From Gigaspora margarita (Eukaryota; Glomeromycota; Glomeromycetes; Diversisporales; Gigasporaceae): DNA of 64,000 nucleotides. The stretch covers positions 67,784 through 131,783 of the forward strand of contig WTPW01001664.1 in assembly GCA_009809945.1 (NCBI GenBank). The letters are read 5' to 3'. The notes under the pieces are model-generated. The model did not search any database. It had not been told where the DNA came from and saw only the letters and a list, made by a program, of their open reading frames with translations. The translations under genes were made by a program, and so were the position numbers. Below, piece after piece: positions 23,128-34,295 of the stretch (positions within the stretch are counted from its first letter, which is position 1; each line of letters starts with the position of its first letter).

Positions 23128-24335
23128 ATTGATTTTTCATTGATATTCAAAGATATTTTGAACTTTTCGTAATATATTTTTAGAGCTAAAAAAGCGTGTA
23201 TTTATAATGAAAATTTTATAAGTGTTATTATATTTTGAAGACGTTCTTAAGAATCTTTTTAGATGTTTTTTCTCTCAGAATATTGCAAATTTCAATACTA
23301 TATTATGAATATTATTGAAATTTGCTTAGATATCACTTTTGCTAAGATTTGATAATAATTGTAGTGACGCTTAATTGTGAACAAATACTTAATACAATAC
23401 CAGAGTAGTTTTATTAATCATGACTGTTATATTCGGGAGTACTTTTATGAACTTAAATAATTTTTTATTTAATTAATAAACTTTATTTGTATCATTATTC
23501 TTCTTTCAATGTAAAATAATAAAAAATAAAATTACGTTCACAAAATTATTATTTTTACACTTAGTCATAAGTGGTTTTGTTAAATGTTATCGAAATCCTG
23601 CAAATGCAAAAAAATTGTAAAAGACATAAACCCAGCAGTCTTTTTTGCCAATTTACGATTTTACCAGTTCCTATATATTATAATAAAATTTATCAAGGGT
23701 AATAATATAATGCATTATCGAAAAGAATATTGCTATTAAAGTTTCCTAATCACTAATGGCTTGAAAATTTTTTGTAAAAAATAAGTTAATGTTAATAAAT
23801 AATGCCCAAAACAATAAAGTATAAAACTGGTTGAATAGTACTGTAATTGTATATTATCCACGGAATAGATTACTCAGTTATAGCAAGTTTAATAATACCT
23901 AATGGCTTTTCTTCAAATTATGACGAACAATAAATGATAAAACATAAGCTTTTATGCGTCCTTTATCGTAATATGAATAAATTAGTCCATACGAAGTTAA
24001 TTTTATTGTTTATATGATTCTTTTTTTTCTAACTAAAATTAGAAAATTAATATAAAATATTTTTTAATAAAAATAAAAATAAATAATTTGGCGAAACTTT
24101 CCAAAAAGACATTGCATTATTGTATCGTTACGAAATACGTAAGCCCATGGTAAGAGAGCTAATAATTAATTGGCAAACGAAATTAACAATAAAATCATGG
24201 TTATATTCGGTTAAATTAATTATAAATCTTTTTGAATTATGCATTATTTAAAGTAAATGTAATAAGGGCTTTTGTGTTGAAAACTTATACTTAATTACTC
24301 AAAGCTAATTTCCAACATGCAAATTCTCTGATTTG

Positions 24336-24368
<33 letters not shown>

Positions 24369-24586
24369 GCTTCTTGTTTTTTTCGAAGTTTATGCAATAT
24401 TGAAAATCTAGATCACTATTTATTAGGTTTAAGACTAATAATAACATACTTATAATGTTAAATGTCAAAGAGCAAACCTTATTAATTCCGTTAAAATTAG
24501 TCTTCAAAGTCACTCAAGACCACTATTCGAATATATAGGTTATATCACACCAATTACATCCATTAGCGGTTACTTGTACGACATAA
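23128..24586. other. Spacer between BTB-TLDc copies 3 and 4
   Basis: No gene is seen. It consists of the shared 3' flank, then the duplicated spacer matching 19385-20310. An uninterrupted T-run lies at about 24340-24359. Confidence 0.55.
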
Positions 24587-24827
24587 GTATACATTATTGA
24601 ATAACGGTAATTTGGCAAATGAGCACGTACCGCTTTGCGGCGCGTGTGCCAATCATTTGTCAAATTACCGTATTCGACAATTTGCCCAATAATGGTGTTA
24701 TCCGGCAATTTATGATCATGATTAGTAGGGAATCACACTGAGTTTTAATTTGAATAAACATGATTACGTTGTAACACATGAAAAAAACAACGGCAAGAAA
24801 TTTTTCATGATCATATGAGTTTGCCGG
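24587..24827. mobile_element. Palindromic insertion in BTB spacer
   Basis: Compared with the sister spacer at 20310-20325, about 241 bp are inserted, flanked by ATAA (24583-24586, 24828-24831). It contains two palindromes side by side: ACGGTAATTTGGCAAATGAG with its inverse (about 24603-24671), and TTATCCGGCAA with its inverse (24699-24830). It may be two elements, one beside or inside the other. Confidence 0.65.
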
Positions 24828-25650
24828 ATAATTAGTAATATGTTCCTTTATATGAAATACAAAATAAGACGTAAACCTGAAAGTACTATTAAATGTTGTT
24901 TCTATGAATTGGAAAAAAATCTTAAATATTTCGATGAAACATTATTTTGATTAATTAAAAAATTAAAGCGATCCTTGAAACAAATTTTAAAAAAGAGTCA
25001 TTGTTTAAAATGCATATTTTAAATTTCAACTACTCAGCGAATACAACCGGCCTTTTAATTTCAGTCTTTCAGTAGTGCTTCCAACATCCTGTAGTACATT
25101 CTTCCTTTAATTTTGAAAGGATAAATTTATTGAATGTTTTTTTGAGATTACAGTAATTATTTTTATTTTATGGATTTACTGAATGAGCTTCTGAAGCGCC
25201 CTTACGAAAGAATAAACATACAATTTGAGTTCATAAATAAATTACCCAAGGTCGTGGATAAAATTGACAGTGAATAGGATAGACTTTCCATTCCGAATTA
25301 ATAGTCATTGAGCAAAAAATAATTAATTTATGTTTGGGTTAAAAAAGGATATTATAGCAAAATTGAGCAGGAAAATTTTTTTCAATGACCACAAAAGCGA
25401 TTTAATAGTATAAATTTGAGGCAGAAGCGATTTTTTTGCAAAGCGAACGTTTGTTTTTACGTTACATCAGATCCCGAGTTTAATTAGCTAACTGACGTCG
25501 GAAAATTACTATTACGTGAATAGAAAGTCGATCCTATGCCCTGAGCATTGCCAAAATGTTATCCAATGAAGCAAATCATTTCCAAGAAAGGTAATTTTCT
25601 GTCAATAAGAATGTACGGAACCTTCCATGAATAAATGGGTTGGGATAGTT

Positions 25651-25670
25651 CTGTACCACATTTATATATA
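25651..25670 (+). promoter_or_regulatory. Conserved core promoter of BTB-TLDc copy 4
   Basis: The block ctgtaccacatttatatata precedes the ATG at 25747 by 77 bp. It is intact although the gene is broken. Confidence 0.6.
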
Positions 25671-26849
25671 CTGTGATTTGATTCATTCGCCTGAAATTGC
25701 ATCTACAACTTGTTCAGCGATATACATATCGTTAAGTAATAATTAAATGTCGCAAATAAGCACTAAATTACTTGAGAGTTTCTCCAATGATTTCGCTCAA
25801 CTTCTTGAAACTGAATATGATTACAATGTAGTCGTTAAAGTTGGTGACCAAAATTTTAAGCTACATTCATTAATATTATATCAACGTTCCTCATTCTTTC
25901 GTAAAGAATTATCAACCGCAACCAAAAAGAATAATATTATTAAAATTACTTTAACTCATACTTCTGTTGAATCTTTTAAAATTTTAATTAGGTAAGCGAT
26001 TTATTCATAACAACTTAATTATATTTGCTATTCACCGAAGATGAAATTCACCAGTATACATTGCTGTTAAAAGATTTTGACTCAAAATTTTAAAGTTAGA
26101 ATTAAGTGATGTAATTAATGCTTGAGTTGAATACTGGGTTTTAAGGTTCAGAATATTTTTACATATTATTACATTCCAAATACTATTCCTGGTGAATTTC
26201 ACTTCTAGTGAGTTAACATCGTCCTTATAGTTAATACTAATTAAAGGCTTTTAACATAGATATATTTACACTGGTAAAATCATATTTGAAGGGGTTGAAC
26301 CAAGTACTATATTTGATCTTTTGGCTCCGTCCAGGAAATTAGGTTTCAGAATTAGTTGAATGCATTCGGTCTTATCTTATTGATAACAAAGCATCTTGGC
26401 TTCAAGTAAAATTTACCAAAGCTTATTCTACCAGTTTTCAAGATAATAATTTTAAGACTTTACATGCTTTTTGCACTGGTGAAGCATCCTTATCTAGTTT
26501 TTGATTCTGATGATTTTTTCTTCTGTTCTAGAAAATGCGTTGATAACTCTTTTAAAGTGAGATGATTTACAAATATAAAAATCGGAAATTTGTGATAATG
26601 TTATTCAATGGGAAAAAGTACAAACACTTAATTTGCCATCCGATCTTGAACAATGGACTTATGAAAACTTTTTAACCTTGAAAACTACACTTGATAAGTA
26701 TATTCTTTAATTCGGTACTTTCAAATGCCTGCAAGAGGTATTGTAATGAAAGTTTAACTATACCGTAAAATTCTTTGATCAAATTTATGTGATGATATTA
26801 CAACAAATATTATGGTTCCTGGTATGTCAGTCTCTTCAACTATTTTACC

Positions 26850-27083
26850 CAGTGTCTGAAATTCAATTTTTAAATTAGTTGCGGGCCGCAACCAAATAAA
26901 AAAAATATTTGCGGATTATAAAAATTTATAATAATTTAGTTGCGCACATAAGCATTTAATAGAAATTTATTAGTAAATTTTGCAAATTTATGTGCGGAAT
27001 TTGCATATGCATTTCAGATTTTGGTTGCGGAATTTTAAAATTTGTTGCGGTCCGCAGACTCCGCAACCCAATTTCAGACACTG
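26850..27083. mobile_element. hAT-like MITE inside BTB-TLDc copy 4
   Basis: Terminal inverted repeats CAGTGTCTGAAATT are flanked by a perfect 8-bp duplication ATTTTACC (26842-26849, 27084-27091). The empty site is present in all sister genes (actattttacctgctcg). The interior has ttgcgggccgcaac and ttgcggtccgcag words in inverted positions. It is noncoding. Confidence 0.93.
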
Positions 27084-27120
27084 ATTTTACCTATCCGTAA
27101 AAAAATTCCTATTCATCTTC

Positions 27121-27180
27121 CTGTCCGTGAAGTTTCTGTCTGTGAAGTTCCTGTCTGTGAAGTTCCTGCCAGTGAGGTTC
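27121..27180 (+). repeat. Four 15-bp coding units in the BACK-TLDc linker
   Basis: The unit CTGTCYGTGAAGTTC encodes PVREV-like pentapeptides (PVREV-SVCEV-PVCEV-PASEV). The other copies carry one unit (copies 1-3) or two (copies 5 and 6). Confidence 0.85.
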
Positions 27181-27552
27181 ACTTTGTTAATCTATTATTT
27201 ATGATGAACATTTTGCAGAGATTTCATCTAGGATTAATAGTTTCTCATTTTTACTTCTTAAAGGAAGTAGAGATGGATTTACTCGTAAAACATTTAATCG
27301 ATTATGTGATATATACCTGGCACCGTGGTTGTTATAAAGGTTAATAGCACGAATGAAATATTTGGTGGTGTTAATTTATTAGCATGGAATAAGCAATGGG
27401 AATATTTTGCAACAACTAATAGTTTTATTTTTTCATTGAACCCCTAAAATTTACGAATTCCATCCTTAGTAGATGTGCCCTGACACATCATAGCGTTCCT
27501 ACGAACGGGCTTTTTTCAAAATTTAATTATCGTAAAAAATTAACTTGGATTG

Positions 27553-27572
27553 TTCTGTACCACGTTTATATG
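27553..27572 (+). promoter_or_regulatory. Conserved core promoter of BTB-TLDc copy 5
   Basis: The block ttctgtaccacgtttatatg lies about 135 bp before the ATG at 27706. It is farther from the start than in the other copies; the leader between is longer. Confidence 0.6.
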
Positions 27573-27705
27573 TAGTGTCTGGTGCCACCACACACCTCAA
27601 GTTGCAATTACAGAATTATACATATACGTTTGTTACTTTCGTACTGTACGTACGTGCATGCATGTAATAACCATAACGATACGCAATCCTATCTTTAACT
27701 TACAA

Positions 27706-29450
27706 ATGTCGCAAACAAACATCAAATTACTGGAGGGTTTCTCCAATGATTTTGCACAACTTCTTGAGAGTGAATATGATTACAATGTTGTCGTTAAAGT
27801 TGGCAACCAAAATTTTAAGCTACATTCATTAGTTTTATATCAACGGTCATCATTCTTTCGTAAAGAATTATTAACTGCAAGCAAAAAGAATAACATTATT
27901 GAAATTACTTTAACTCATACTTCTGCGGAATCTTTTAAAAAATTTAATCAAGTAAGCGATTTATTTCATAATCAACCCAATTATAGTTAAGAACACTAAA
28001 GGTGAAGTCACCAGCAACTATATCTGATATAGTGTTTTTAGTAAAATTTATTATTATAGAAAATTTTAATGATAGAATCCAGATTTGGGATTAATTTTTG
28101 GATTGGATATTAGCTGTTAGGTTTTTAAGGTTCTGAATATTTTTTACATAATATTCTATTCAAATTAACGATTAAGAAATGCATATTTGATGAATTCACC
28201 TCTAGTGAGCAAAATCATTTTTGAAGTTAAATATTAAAGTTTTTTTTTAAATTAGATATATTTACACCGGTACAATCCTATTAGGAGATGTTGAACCTTC
28301 TACTATATTTGATCTTTTAGTTCCATCCAACAAATTAGGTTTAGTAGAATTAGTTGAATACATTCAGTTTTATCTTATTGATAATAAAGCATCTTGGCTT
28401 CGATTAAAATTTACTCAAGTTTATTCTACTAGTTTTCAAGAAAATAATTTTAAAGCCTTACAAACTAGTTGCACTGACATCCTTGCGAAACATCCTAACC
28501 TAATTTTTGATTCTGATGACTTTACTTCTATTCAAGAAAGTGCGTTAATTACACTTTTAAAGCGAGATGATTTACCAATAGAAGAATCAGAAATTTGGGA
28601 TAAAGTTATTCAATGGGGAAAAGAACAAACACCAAATTTACCATCCGATCTTGAACAATGGAATGATGAAAACTTTTTAGCCTTAAAAACTACACTTGAA
28701 AAATGTATTCCTTTAATTCGATATTTTCAAATGCCTGGAAAAGATATTGCAATAAATGTTAACCCATATCGTCAAATTCTTGGATCAAATTTGTGGAATG
28801 ATATTTCATTAAAGAATATGGCACCTGATATATCTATCTCTACAACTATTTTACCTGCTCGCAAAAAATTATCTGTTCAACTTCCTGTCCGTGAAGTTCC
28901 TGTACGTGAAGTTCATTTAGTTAATCCATCGTCTATTATTAACAATGAACATTTTGCAGAGATTTCATCTTGGATTGACCGCCGCCCGTCAAACTATGAC
29001 ATTACAGGAATACCTTACAAGTTTAATTTACTTCTTAGAGGAAGTAGAGATGGATTTACTCGCGAAATATTTCATAGATTATGTGACAACATACCTGGTA
29101 CCGTGGCAATTATAAAGGTTAATGGCACAAATGAAATACTCGGTGGATATAATCCATTAGTCTGGACGTCTAATAATCAAATTGAATATTTTACAACAAC
29201 CGAAAGTTTTATTTTTTCATTGAAAACCGAAAATTTACCGAATTCCATCCTCAGTCGAATTATTCATGTACATGTAATTGGATGTTATAACGGTTATGGT
29301 CCAGTTTTCGCTGGTCAGTTCTTCATGGCTAATGATAGTAAAACATGGGTTTGTACTTATCATCAAGCATATTTGGAAAAACAGCTTAGATATGGTGATT
29401 CCCATCTTTTAATCGATGAATTCGAAGTATTTCAGGTTTTGAAAGACTGA
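27706..29450 (+). CDS. BTB-BACK-TLDc copy 5, nearly intact
   Basis: Exon 1 27706-27951 (MSQTNIKLLEGFSND to the GTAAGC donor) and exon 2 28256-29450, which is open throughout: BACK (DDLPIEESEIWDKVIQWGKE), linker LPVREVPVREVHLVNPSS with two units, TLDc (HFAEISSWIDRRPSNYDIT, NLLLRGSRDGFTREIFHRLC, ILGGYNPLVW, FEVFQVLKD). With a 245-nt exon 1 like its sisters it would give 479 aa. Here exon 1 is 246 nt, with six A's in tcttttaaaaaattt where sisters have four A's and a different T-run. The spliced frame therefore shifts and meets a stop soon after the junction. Either this is a young single-base lesion, or splicing differs, or the base is a sequencing error in a homopolymer. It is more diverged from copies 3 and 4 in the 5' leader. 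Confidence 0.8.
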
Positions 29451-30348
29451 TTTGAATTTTTCACTTGTATTCAAAGATAGTGGAACTTTCTGAATATATT
29501 TTTAGAGCTAATTCAATCGTGTATTTATTTTGAAAATTTTATTAGTGTTATTAGAGTTTATGACGTTCTCAAGAATCTTCTTCAATGCTATTTTCTCTCA
29601 GAATTTTGCAAATCTACAGTACTATATTATGAATATTATTGAAATTTGCTATGATATCACTTTTGCCATGAATTTGTAATAGTGGCACTTAATTATTACA
29701 AATGATTAAATGAAGATCTTATTCAATGCTTGAGCAGCTTCTATCAATCATAACAGTGTTGGGAATTATTTTTTCGTGAACAAAAATAATTTTTTATCTA
29801 ATTAATAAACTTTATTTGTATCGTTATTCTTCTTATGTGAACATAGTAAAAAATAAAAATATGTACACAAAATCATTATTTTTTCACTTAACCATAAGTG
29901 TTTTGTTAAATATTATATACATAAACTGGCAACCTCAATTGCTTATTTACGATGTAACAAATTCTCTCATATTATTATAAAAGTTTGTTTTAAGGTAAAA
30001 ATGAAATACATCATCGAAAAGAATACCGCTATTAAAATTTTCTAATCACTATTTACTTGAAAATTTTTTTGTAAAATAATAAATTAATAGTAATAAATTT
30101 ATGTTATTAACTAATGTCATAACAATAAAGTAAAATACTGGTTGAACAGTACTTTAGTTATATATTATATACGAAGTAGATTGCTCAGTTATAGCAATTT
30201 ATAATACCTAATAGCTTTTCATCAACTTATGACGAACAACAATGATAAGGCATAAGTTTTTATGCATCTTTTTTCGTAATATAAACAATTAGTCCATGCG
30301 AGTTATTTTTAAGGTACCGCTATTCGAACCACAATAAACATTATTTGC
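29451..30348. other. Spacer after BTB-TLDc copy 5
   Basis: No gene is seen. It comprises the shared 3' flank and duplicated spacer (tgctattaaa-type block near 30027; ttagtccatgcgag near 30290) up to the element at 30349. Confidence 0.5.
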
Positions 30349-30588
30349 ACTGTAACGGTTGAATTGGAAAGCAGTAAAACAATATAAACAATAGTGCCAA
30401 TTTAAACTCCAACCGATTACGGGATGAGGGGGTAAAGTGGTAGTAAAAGGGAGAGTTTCTATAATGGTAAAGGGTTAATGAAGCGAAATGATATGGTGAT
30501 GTAAAGGTGATAAGCGTAATCGGTTGGAGTTTAGATTGGCACTATTGTCTATATTGTTTTACCGCTCTCCCAATTCAACCGTTACAGT
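30349..30588. mobile_element. Palindromic element, ACTGTAACGGTTGAATTGG ends
   Basis: Terminal inverted repeats of about 75 bp (ACTGTAACGGTTGAATTGG; inner ccaaccgattacg / cgtaatcggttgg). The right edge abuts BTB-TLDc copy 6 exactly at its acaaacacc sequence. The left flank is not gene sequence, so the gene's 5' part was lost at or near the insertion. A single diverged arm of the same family lies at 61296-61372. Confidence 0.75.
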
Positions 30589-30589
30589 A

Positions 30590-31366
30590 CAAACACCAAA
30601 ATCATCCGATCTTGAACAATGGAATGATGAAAACTTTTAGCCTTAAAAACTACACTTGATAAGTGCATTACTTTAATTCAATATTTTCAAATGCCTGGAA
30701 GCAATAAAAGTTAACTCATATCGTCAAATTCTTGGATCAAAGTTGTGTGATGATATTAGATTAAAGATTATGGCACCTGATATATCAGACTCTTCAACTA
30801 TTTTACCTTCGCGTAAAAAAATATCTGTTCACTACCTGTCCGTGAAGTTCCTGTCCATGAAATGAACTATGTTAATCCATCGTCTTTATTAACGATGCAC
30901 ATTTTGCAGAGATTTCATCTTGGATTGATCGCCGCCAATCAAAATATGATATTAAAAAAATATCTTACAAGTTTACTTGCGATATATTTCGTAAATTATG
31001 TGGCAACATACCTAGTACGGTGGTTATTATAAAGGTTAATGGCACAAATAAATACTTGGTGGATATAATCCATTAGTCTGGACGTTAAATAATCAATTTA
31101 AATGATTTGCAACAACAGATAGTTTTATTTTTTCATTGAAAACCAAAAATTTACCGAATTCCATCCTTAATAGAATTATTCATGCAAATTAAGTAATTAG
31201 ATGTTCTTCCACTCATGGTCCAGTGTTTGATGGTTGTTTATACATGTTAAATCATAGTAAAGTTGGCATATGTCCATGGTCACGCATATTATGAAAAACG
31301 ACTTAGTCTAATCATTATTATCTTTTAATTGACGAATATGAAGTATTTCAGGTTTTGAAAGACTGA
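30590..31366 (+). pseudogene. BTB-BACK-TLDc copy 6, 5'-truncated pseudogene
   Basis: It begins inside the BACK region (PSDLEQWND) immediately after the palindromic element and runs to the family C-terminus FEVFQ/YEVFQVLKD at 31366. BTB, intron and promoter are absent. The linker holds two 15-bp units. Several frameshifts and losses are visible, including a gap removing the NLLLRGSRDG core of TLDc near 30970. Confidence 0.9.
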
Positions 31367-31781
31367 ATTGAATTTTCACTGATATTCAAAGATATTAGGA
31401 ACTTTTCTGAATATAATTCTAGAACTAAACAGGCGTGTATTTATAATGAAATTTTATAAGTGCTATTAGAGTTTGAAGACGTTCTCATGAATCTTCTTAG
31501 ATGCAATTTTCTCTCAGAATATTGCAAAACTACCACACTATAATTTATGGTGCTTGACAAGAAAACAAGAAGCCGCAATACTATATTATGAATATTATGA
31601 CATTTGCTTAGAAGTCAATTTTGCTAAGATTTGATAATAATTGTAGTGACGCTTAATTGTTTAATAAAGACCTTATACAATAGTTGAACAGCTGTTATTA
31701 ATCATAGTAGTGTTGGTAATTATATGTTCGGGAGCACATTTGTGAACTCAAATAATTTTTTATATAATTATTAATTAGCAA

Positions 31782-32122
31782 TCCATATAAGAACGATAGA
31801 ATTATTATATAGTTACCATAGCGCAAATTACTATAGAGTTTATTTAATAATAAAGTTAGTACGAAAGTTTTTTTGCTCTACAATTATAAAAATTTTATAT
31901 AGTTACAAAAAATAAAATAGAAATATTCTGTAATCTACTAAACCAATATTAATGATTTTATCATATTATATATAAAAAAAGTTTCTCTACATTTTTTATT
32001 TAGAAATTTAAAATATATTAATATATTAAAAAAATAGTTTACTATAGAGGAAAAAATGATTTCATAGTTATAATAAATTTAATAGTAATTTGCGCATAGG
32101 AAATTATATCCTTCTTATACGA
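31782..32122. mobile_element. MULE-like MITE with 9-bp TSD
   Basis: A perfect duplication AATTAGCAA (31773-31781, 32123-32131) flanks inverted ends TCCATATAAGAACGATA and TATCCTTCTTATACGA. Inner blocks gcgcaaattactatag and atagtaatttgcgc are also inverted. A 9-bp duplication fits Mutator-like elements; some hAT-like or other elements cannot be excluded. It is noncoding. Confidence 0.8.
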
Positions 32123-32131
32123 ATTAGCAAT

Positions 32132-33089
32132 TAAACTTTATTTTATAACATTATACTTTCAATGGGAACATAATAAAAAATAAAATTATGTTCACAAAAT
32201 CTTTTTTTTTATTGAACTTCCAACACTTAATCATAAGCGGTTTGTTAAATGTTATCGAAATTCTGCAAATGCAAAATAATAAAAACATAAACTGGCAATC
32301 TCCATTGCTTATTTAATTCTCACATATTATTATAAAGGTTTGTTAAAGATAATAAAGTAATACATCATCGAAAAGAATACTGCTAATAAAATTGTCCAAT
32401 ATTATTTACTTGAAATTTTTTTTGTAAAATAATAAATTAATATTAATTGGTTAATGTTAATAACAAATGTCATGACAGTAAATTGGTTGAATAATACTTC
32501 GATAGCTCTATTTACTCTAGTTATATAAATAAAATTTTGATAAACTGGTGCCAAAAATTGTTGACCTGAATTATAGATATTGGTTATGCAACGATTAATT
32601 TCATGAAATTTGATCTGCCGGAGTAAACGCAGCAGCACATTTAGCCGACATTTACTAAGACAGAACAAATTTGGAGATATTTATCATTGTATCGTGTAAT
32701 TTATGATCATTCTTTACAATCGTGATTGGTTAGCTGAGTCTTAGGATGTTCTCATGCACCTTACTCAATGATCGGAAACAAATTTTTAATTATTTGGAAA
32801 TCGAATAAATGTGATGAACAAATCAGTGAGATACGAATCACCTTTTTCGTCAAAAATTTGTCATTAATAAAAGTCACTCAAACATTACAAACATAATAAT
32901 AAACAATAAATTCTCAACCAGATTTCTTCCGATCCAAAAAATAACTATTTTATTGTTAAGCTTGAAGCTACAAATTCATACTTAATAACATTACATTTAG
33001 TAAAATCTTTATTTGTTGCCATTTTTGAATCGCATTCTCGTTAATATTTGCCGTTTGTGCCAGTCTTGTTGTTCTACAGGTATCACTGA
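32132..33089. other. Spacer, no convincing gene
   Basis: Continues the duplicated BTB spacer (to about 32530). A minus-strand open frame at 32402-32668 lies partly in this spacer and is not supported by other copies. Confidence 0.45.
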
Positions 33090-33094
33090 GCTAA

Positions 33095-33102
<8 letters not shown>

Positions 33103-33139
<37 letters not shown>

Positions 33140-33692
33140 CCCAAGGTAGTAATTACCTGGGGACGTCGAGTGACGCTCTTTATTATGTCTTAATTTTTGT
33201 ATTACATTTTTGTACATTAGGGGTTTCCTAGCTAAACTATACCTCCCTCCATAGTCCGTTTATCCCGACTGACTCCAGCAAGCCCACCACGTCCGGTGCC
33301 CCGTACCTTTCGGATCATAGGTAGCTTTAAGGAACTACAAATCCCGCCGGATCGCTATATAGGTCGACCATTTTTCGTCTGCCTCGGGAACCACTTTCCA
33401 TTTTTGGTCAGCGTAGGATCGTCAGGCGCCCCTTATCTTGGTTACAGCGGGCTCCCTCAATGTTAACGTCATTTCTTGACGGATTACGCCTTTTCTGGTC
33501 GTCCCCGGCCTCGTGGCTATGCCGATGACTGCATTCTTCCGTATGAATCCATTCTTGATCTAAATGGAAATCCTCTCGAAGATCATTTCCAAACTGGTCC
33601 TGGCAGAGTTTTCGCCGCCCGTTGGACTTGAACTCGCGACCTTCTGTTTGTGACCCTGGAGCGCTAAACACTGCACTATCGACCCGAGGGTC
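33103..33692 (-). mobile_element. GC-rich tRNA-derived SINE with long A-tail
   Basis: On the minus strand it begins at 33692 with a tRNA-like head: box A about GATAGTGCAGTGTTTAGCGC, box B GCGAGTTCAAGTCC. A body of about 480 bp follows, then the 3' end CCCCAGGTAATTACTACCTT and an A-tail seen as 39 T's at 33097-33135. A perfect 13-bp duplication GCTAATCTTTTTT flanks it (33090-33102, 33693-33705). GC content and CpG count are far above the surroundings. Intact tail, TSD and CpGs indicate a very young insertion. It was probably mobilised by a LINE with TT-AAAA-type priming. The open frame inside is incidental. Confidence 0.88.
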
Positions 33693-33705
33693 GCTAATCT
33701 TTTTT

Positions 33706-34295
33706 CTAATCTTGGGCATATAAATTCTTTTTAGAGAACTTCAATACAATAATTTATTAATTAGTCTACTTTTGTAAATTAGTTTTTATGATAGTTTATT
33801 AGTTTTTTCACGTATTTTTTTTTTTTAATAGTCGAATTTTTGATTAGTTAAAGTTATGCATGTGATAACGATAGACCAAAATCAAGATTTAACATTGTTA
33901 TTGCAGACTTTCACACCGCATTTCTCCGCTTCAGCCCAACAATTGTTATCCATTACTGCATTGTCAAAGATAATTATTAAATTGAGTGTCTTTTAACTTT
34001 CTATTTGATGGATGAAGGCATTATAGGTTTGTTGCTATTAAAATTATGAAACCCCTATTTATTGCAAAAGAAAATACAATTTGAACAAATAAAGTTACAC
34101 TTTAATTATAAAGAAAATAAATTTATATCAATAGCTGCTTGAATAATATATTATTTGCAGCACTTCCATTCTTTACAATGTTCAACCAATTTTTTCTAAA
34201 TAAAGTAATTACGTCACTAAGCTTGCTATTCCCTTATTAAATTATTATTATACTTTATGCTTTTAGTCAGTTATACATGGGTTGTCATGTGGAGT
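33706..34295. other. Intergenic, no gene seen
   Basis: AT-rich sequence with no open frame or repeat of note. Confidence 0.4.

Larger units (their letters stand above)
25747..27475 (+). pseudogene. BTB-BACK-TLDc copy 4, pseudogene
   Basis: Exon 1 (25747-25991) is intact and almost identical to that of copy 3. Exon 2 begins at 26260 but shifts frame near 26344 (ggtttcagaatt for ggtttaacagaatt) and then holds many stops and small losses. A 234-bp hAT-like element interrupts it at 26850-27083. The linker before TLDc carries four 15-bp units instead of one or two. The TLDc part is shortened (a gap in the SSWIDR-KFN segment) and the copy ends abruptly near 27475, after the codons for NSILSR, against the 5' flank of copy 5. 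Exon 1 is far better preserved than exon 2, which may reflect recent gene conversion with copy 3 or a late exchange. Confidence 0.9.

Noticed and set aside
33408-33719. 103-codon minus-strand frame
   Set aside because: It lies inside the SINE body and runs through its Pol III head and the TSD.
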